Positions 54,736-55,235 of a DNA stretch of 55,235 nucleotides are shown in pieces. Under the pieces are notes generated by a model, which ran no database searches, had not been told where the DNA came from, and saw only the letters and a program-made list of their open reading frames with translations. Position numbers and translations under genes: made by a program. This DNA comes from Clostridia bacterium (lineage in GTDB: Bacteria; Bacillota; Clostridia; Oscillospirales; Acutalibacteraceae). Location of the stretch: positions 1 to 55,235 of the forward strand of contig JAFXCQ010000011.1 in the NCBI GenBank assembly GCA_017521425.1, in the 5' to 3' direction. Within the stretch, counting starts at the first letter, position 1. Each line of letters opens with the position of its first letter.

Positions 54736-54975
54736 TTTAACCCCTCACCATTACATTGCACGCTTTTTTCTTTTTTGATTGAAAAAATTTCTAAAAAAAT
54801 TTTAATTTTATTTCCTGTTTTAAAAATAACACTAATTTTTTAATAACAAAAAAGATGTCCCAAGCCAATAATTAGCTTAGTCCATCCCTTTAAAACCTTA
54901 TTAAATTTTAATATAATATCTACTGTATTTGAAATTTAAAGTTACAATAAAGAACATAAAGTACATTTACCAAAC

Positions 54976-55016
54976 AAACCGAGCCGAACTCTATTTCAGA
55001 ATTCAGCTCGGTTTTG
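54976..55016 (-). terminator. Terminator of the ART-like gene
   Basis: AACCGAGC/GCTCGGTT with inner GAA/TTC pairing, followed by TTTG on the - strand. The stretch 54780-54975 holds only A/T-rich DNA and a weak GATG/CATC hairpin, no gene. Confidence 0.75.
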
Positions 55017-55024
55017 TTATTTTG

Positions 55025-55235
55025 TTATTGTTTTTTCTTTTTCGTCTTCAATTTTATATAACTCAAAATTTGAATATGCATGCCAGATTTTTTTGTCGGA
55101 TTGGTTGTCCACCATTCAGCGAGATTTTCATCTAAAAAGAAATATATACCATCACCTAGCCAATGTTCATCATTAGGTTTATATATAAACCCATTTTTTA
55201 AAATATCATTAACAACACTTGCATCAGTACCATGA
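55025..55235 (-). CDS. ADP-ribosyltransferase-like protein, 3' part
   Basis: The last 69 residues of a gene entering from the right edge. HGTDASVVNDILKNGF and HWLGDGIYFFLDENLAEW show the H-G-T and GIYF motifs of an ART/DUF3990-like fold, common in toxins. After a run of seven A at about 55097, the tail SGMHIQIL fits poorly. The +2 frame gives IWHAYSNFELYKIEDEKEK and a stop at 55017, which reads better. A frameshift at the A run, real or a sequencing error, is likely. Confidence 0.6.
   Translation of the reverse strand, partial: HGTDASVVNDILKNGFIYKPNDEHWLGDGIYFFLDENLAEWWTTNPTKKSGMHIQILSYIKLKTKKKKQ

Noticed and set aside
54349-54843. 164-codon + strand frame over the structured leader
   Set aside because: Starts inside mazF, no ribosome site, and the stem-loops explain the base pattern better.

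Overview
The window looks like a chromosomal segment of an uncultured, AT-rich gut or rumen Clostridia (Oscillospiraceae/Ruminococcaceae-like). This is inferred from strong GGAGG ribosome binding sites, frequent TTG/GTG starts, BlaI/M56 and XRE regulators, many small membrane proteins, REP-like palindromes and a large glycoside hydrolase complement. No rRNA or CRISPR array is present. One tRNA-Leu(GAG) is encoded near the left end.

Left part (1-29.4 kb). A YczE-type membrane protein and the tRNA are followed by a self-regulated BlaI/M56 signalling operon. Next come a secreted GH92 alpha-mannosidase, an XRE regulator, a manganese catalase, and a + strand run of a divergent GH38-like hydrolase, a histidine phosphatase and a secreted SASA-type esterase. 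From about 13.8 kb most genes are on the - strand: a YgjV-like protein, a three-gene operon ending in an HTH/membrane fusion, a secreted lipase-like hydrolase, a NUDIX/histidine-phosphatase/FAD-oxidoreductase group, an NYN-OST-HTH RNA-binding protein, two Gfo/Idh/MocA oxidoreductases, and an operon with a PnuC-like transporter, an ICMT-type methyltransferase and a SAM methyltransferase with a helical tail. GTAGGGGC-type palindromes sit in the spacers.

Middle (29.5-45 kb). This is a plant-glycan locus. A GH95-like (alpha/alpha)6 hydrolase converges on an operon with a 285-aa unknown protein, a membrane-anchored metallophosphoesterase, an MFS/GPH sugar transporter, a GH127 beta-L-arabinofuranosidase and a DUF2804 protein. 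Beside it is a desaturase-like FAD enzyme directly coupled to a 2Fe-2S flavoreductase; its promoter and that of the GH127 operon share an ACAATTG-type operator-like site over the -35 box. Two regulators (XRE, AraC-GyrI) and an aminoglycoside-phosphotransferase-like kinase follow. The kinase has a 10-codon leader peptide and terminator hairpins in front of it, which looks like ribosome-controlled attenuation.

Right part (45-55.2 kb) is an accessory island. A two-gene module (476-aa unknown plus a 930-aa DUF4062 protein with a long helical tail) is a candidate defence system. Next to it a mobile element has cut a winged-helix gene: its operon reads MazF/PemK, SHOCT-like peptide, and three adjacent serine-recombinase genes, the middle one lacking the catalytic domain. 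A roughly 330-nt hairpin-rich transcript leads into mazF and is the best candidate for an undescribed structured RNA. The window ends in the 3' part of an ADP-ribosyltransferase-like gene with a probable frameshift. The most novel signals are the DUF4062 pair, the recombinase leader RNA, the attenuated kinase and the coupled flavoenzyme pair.
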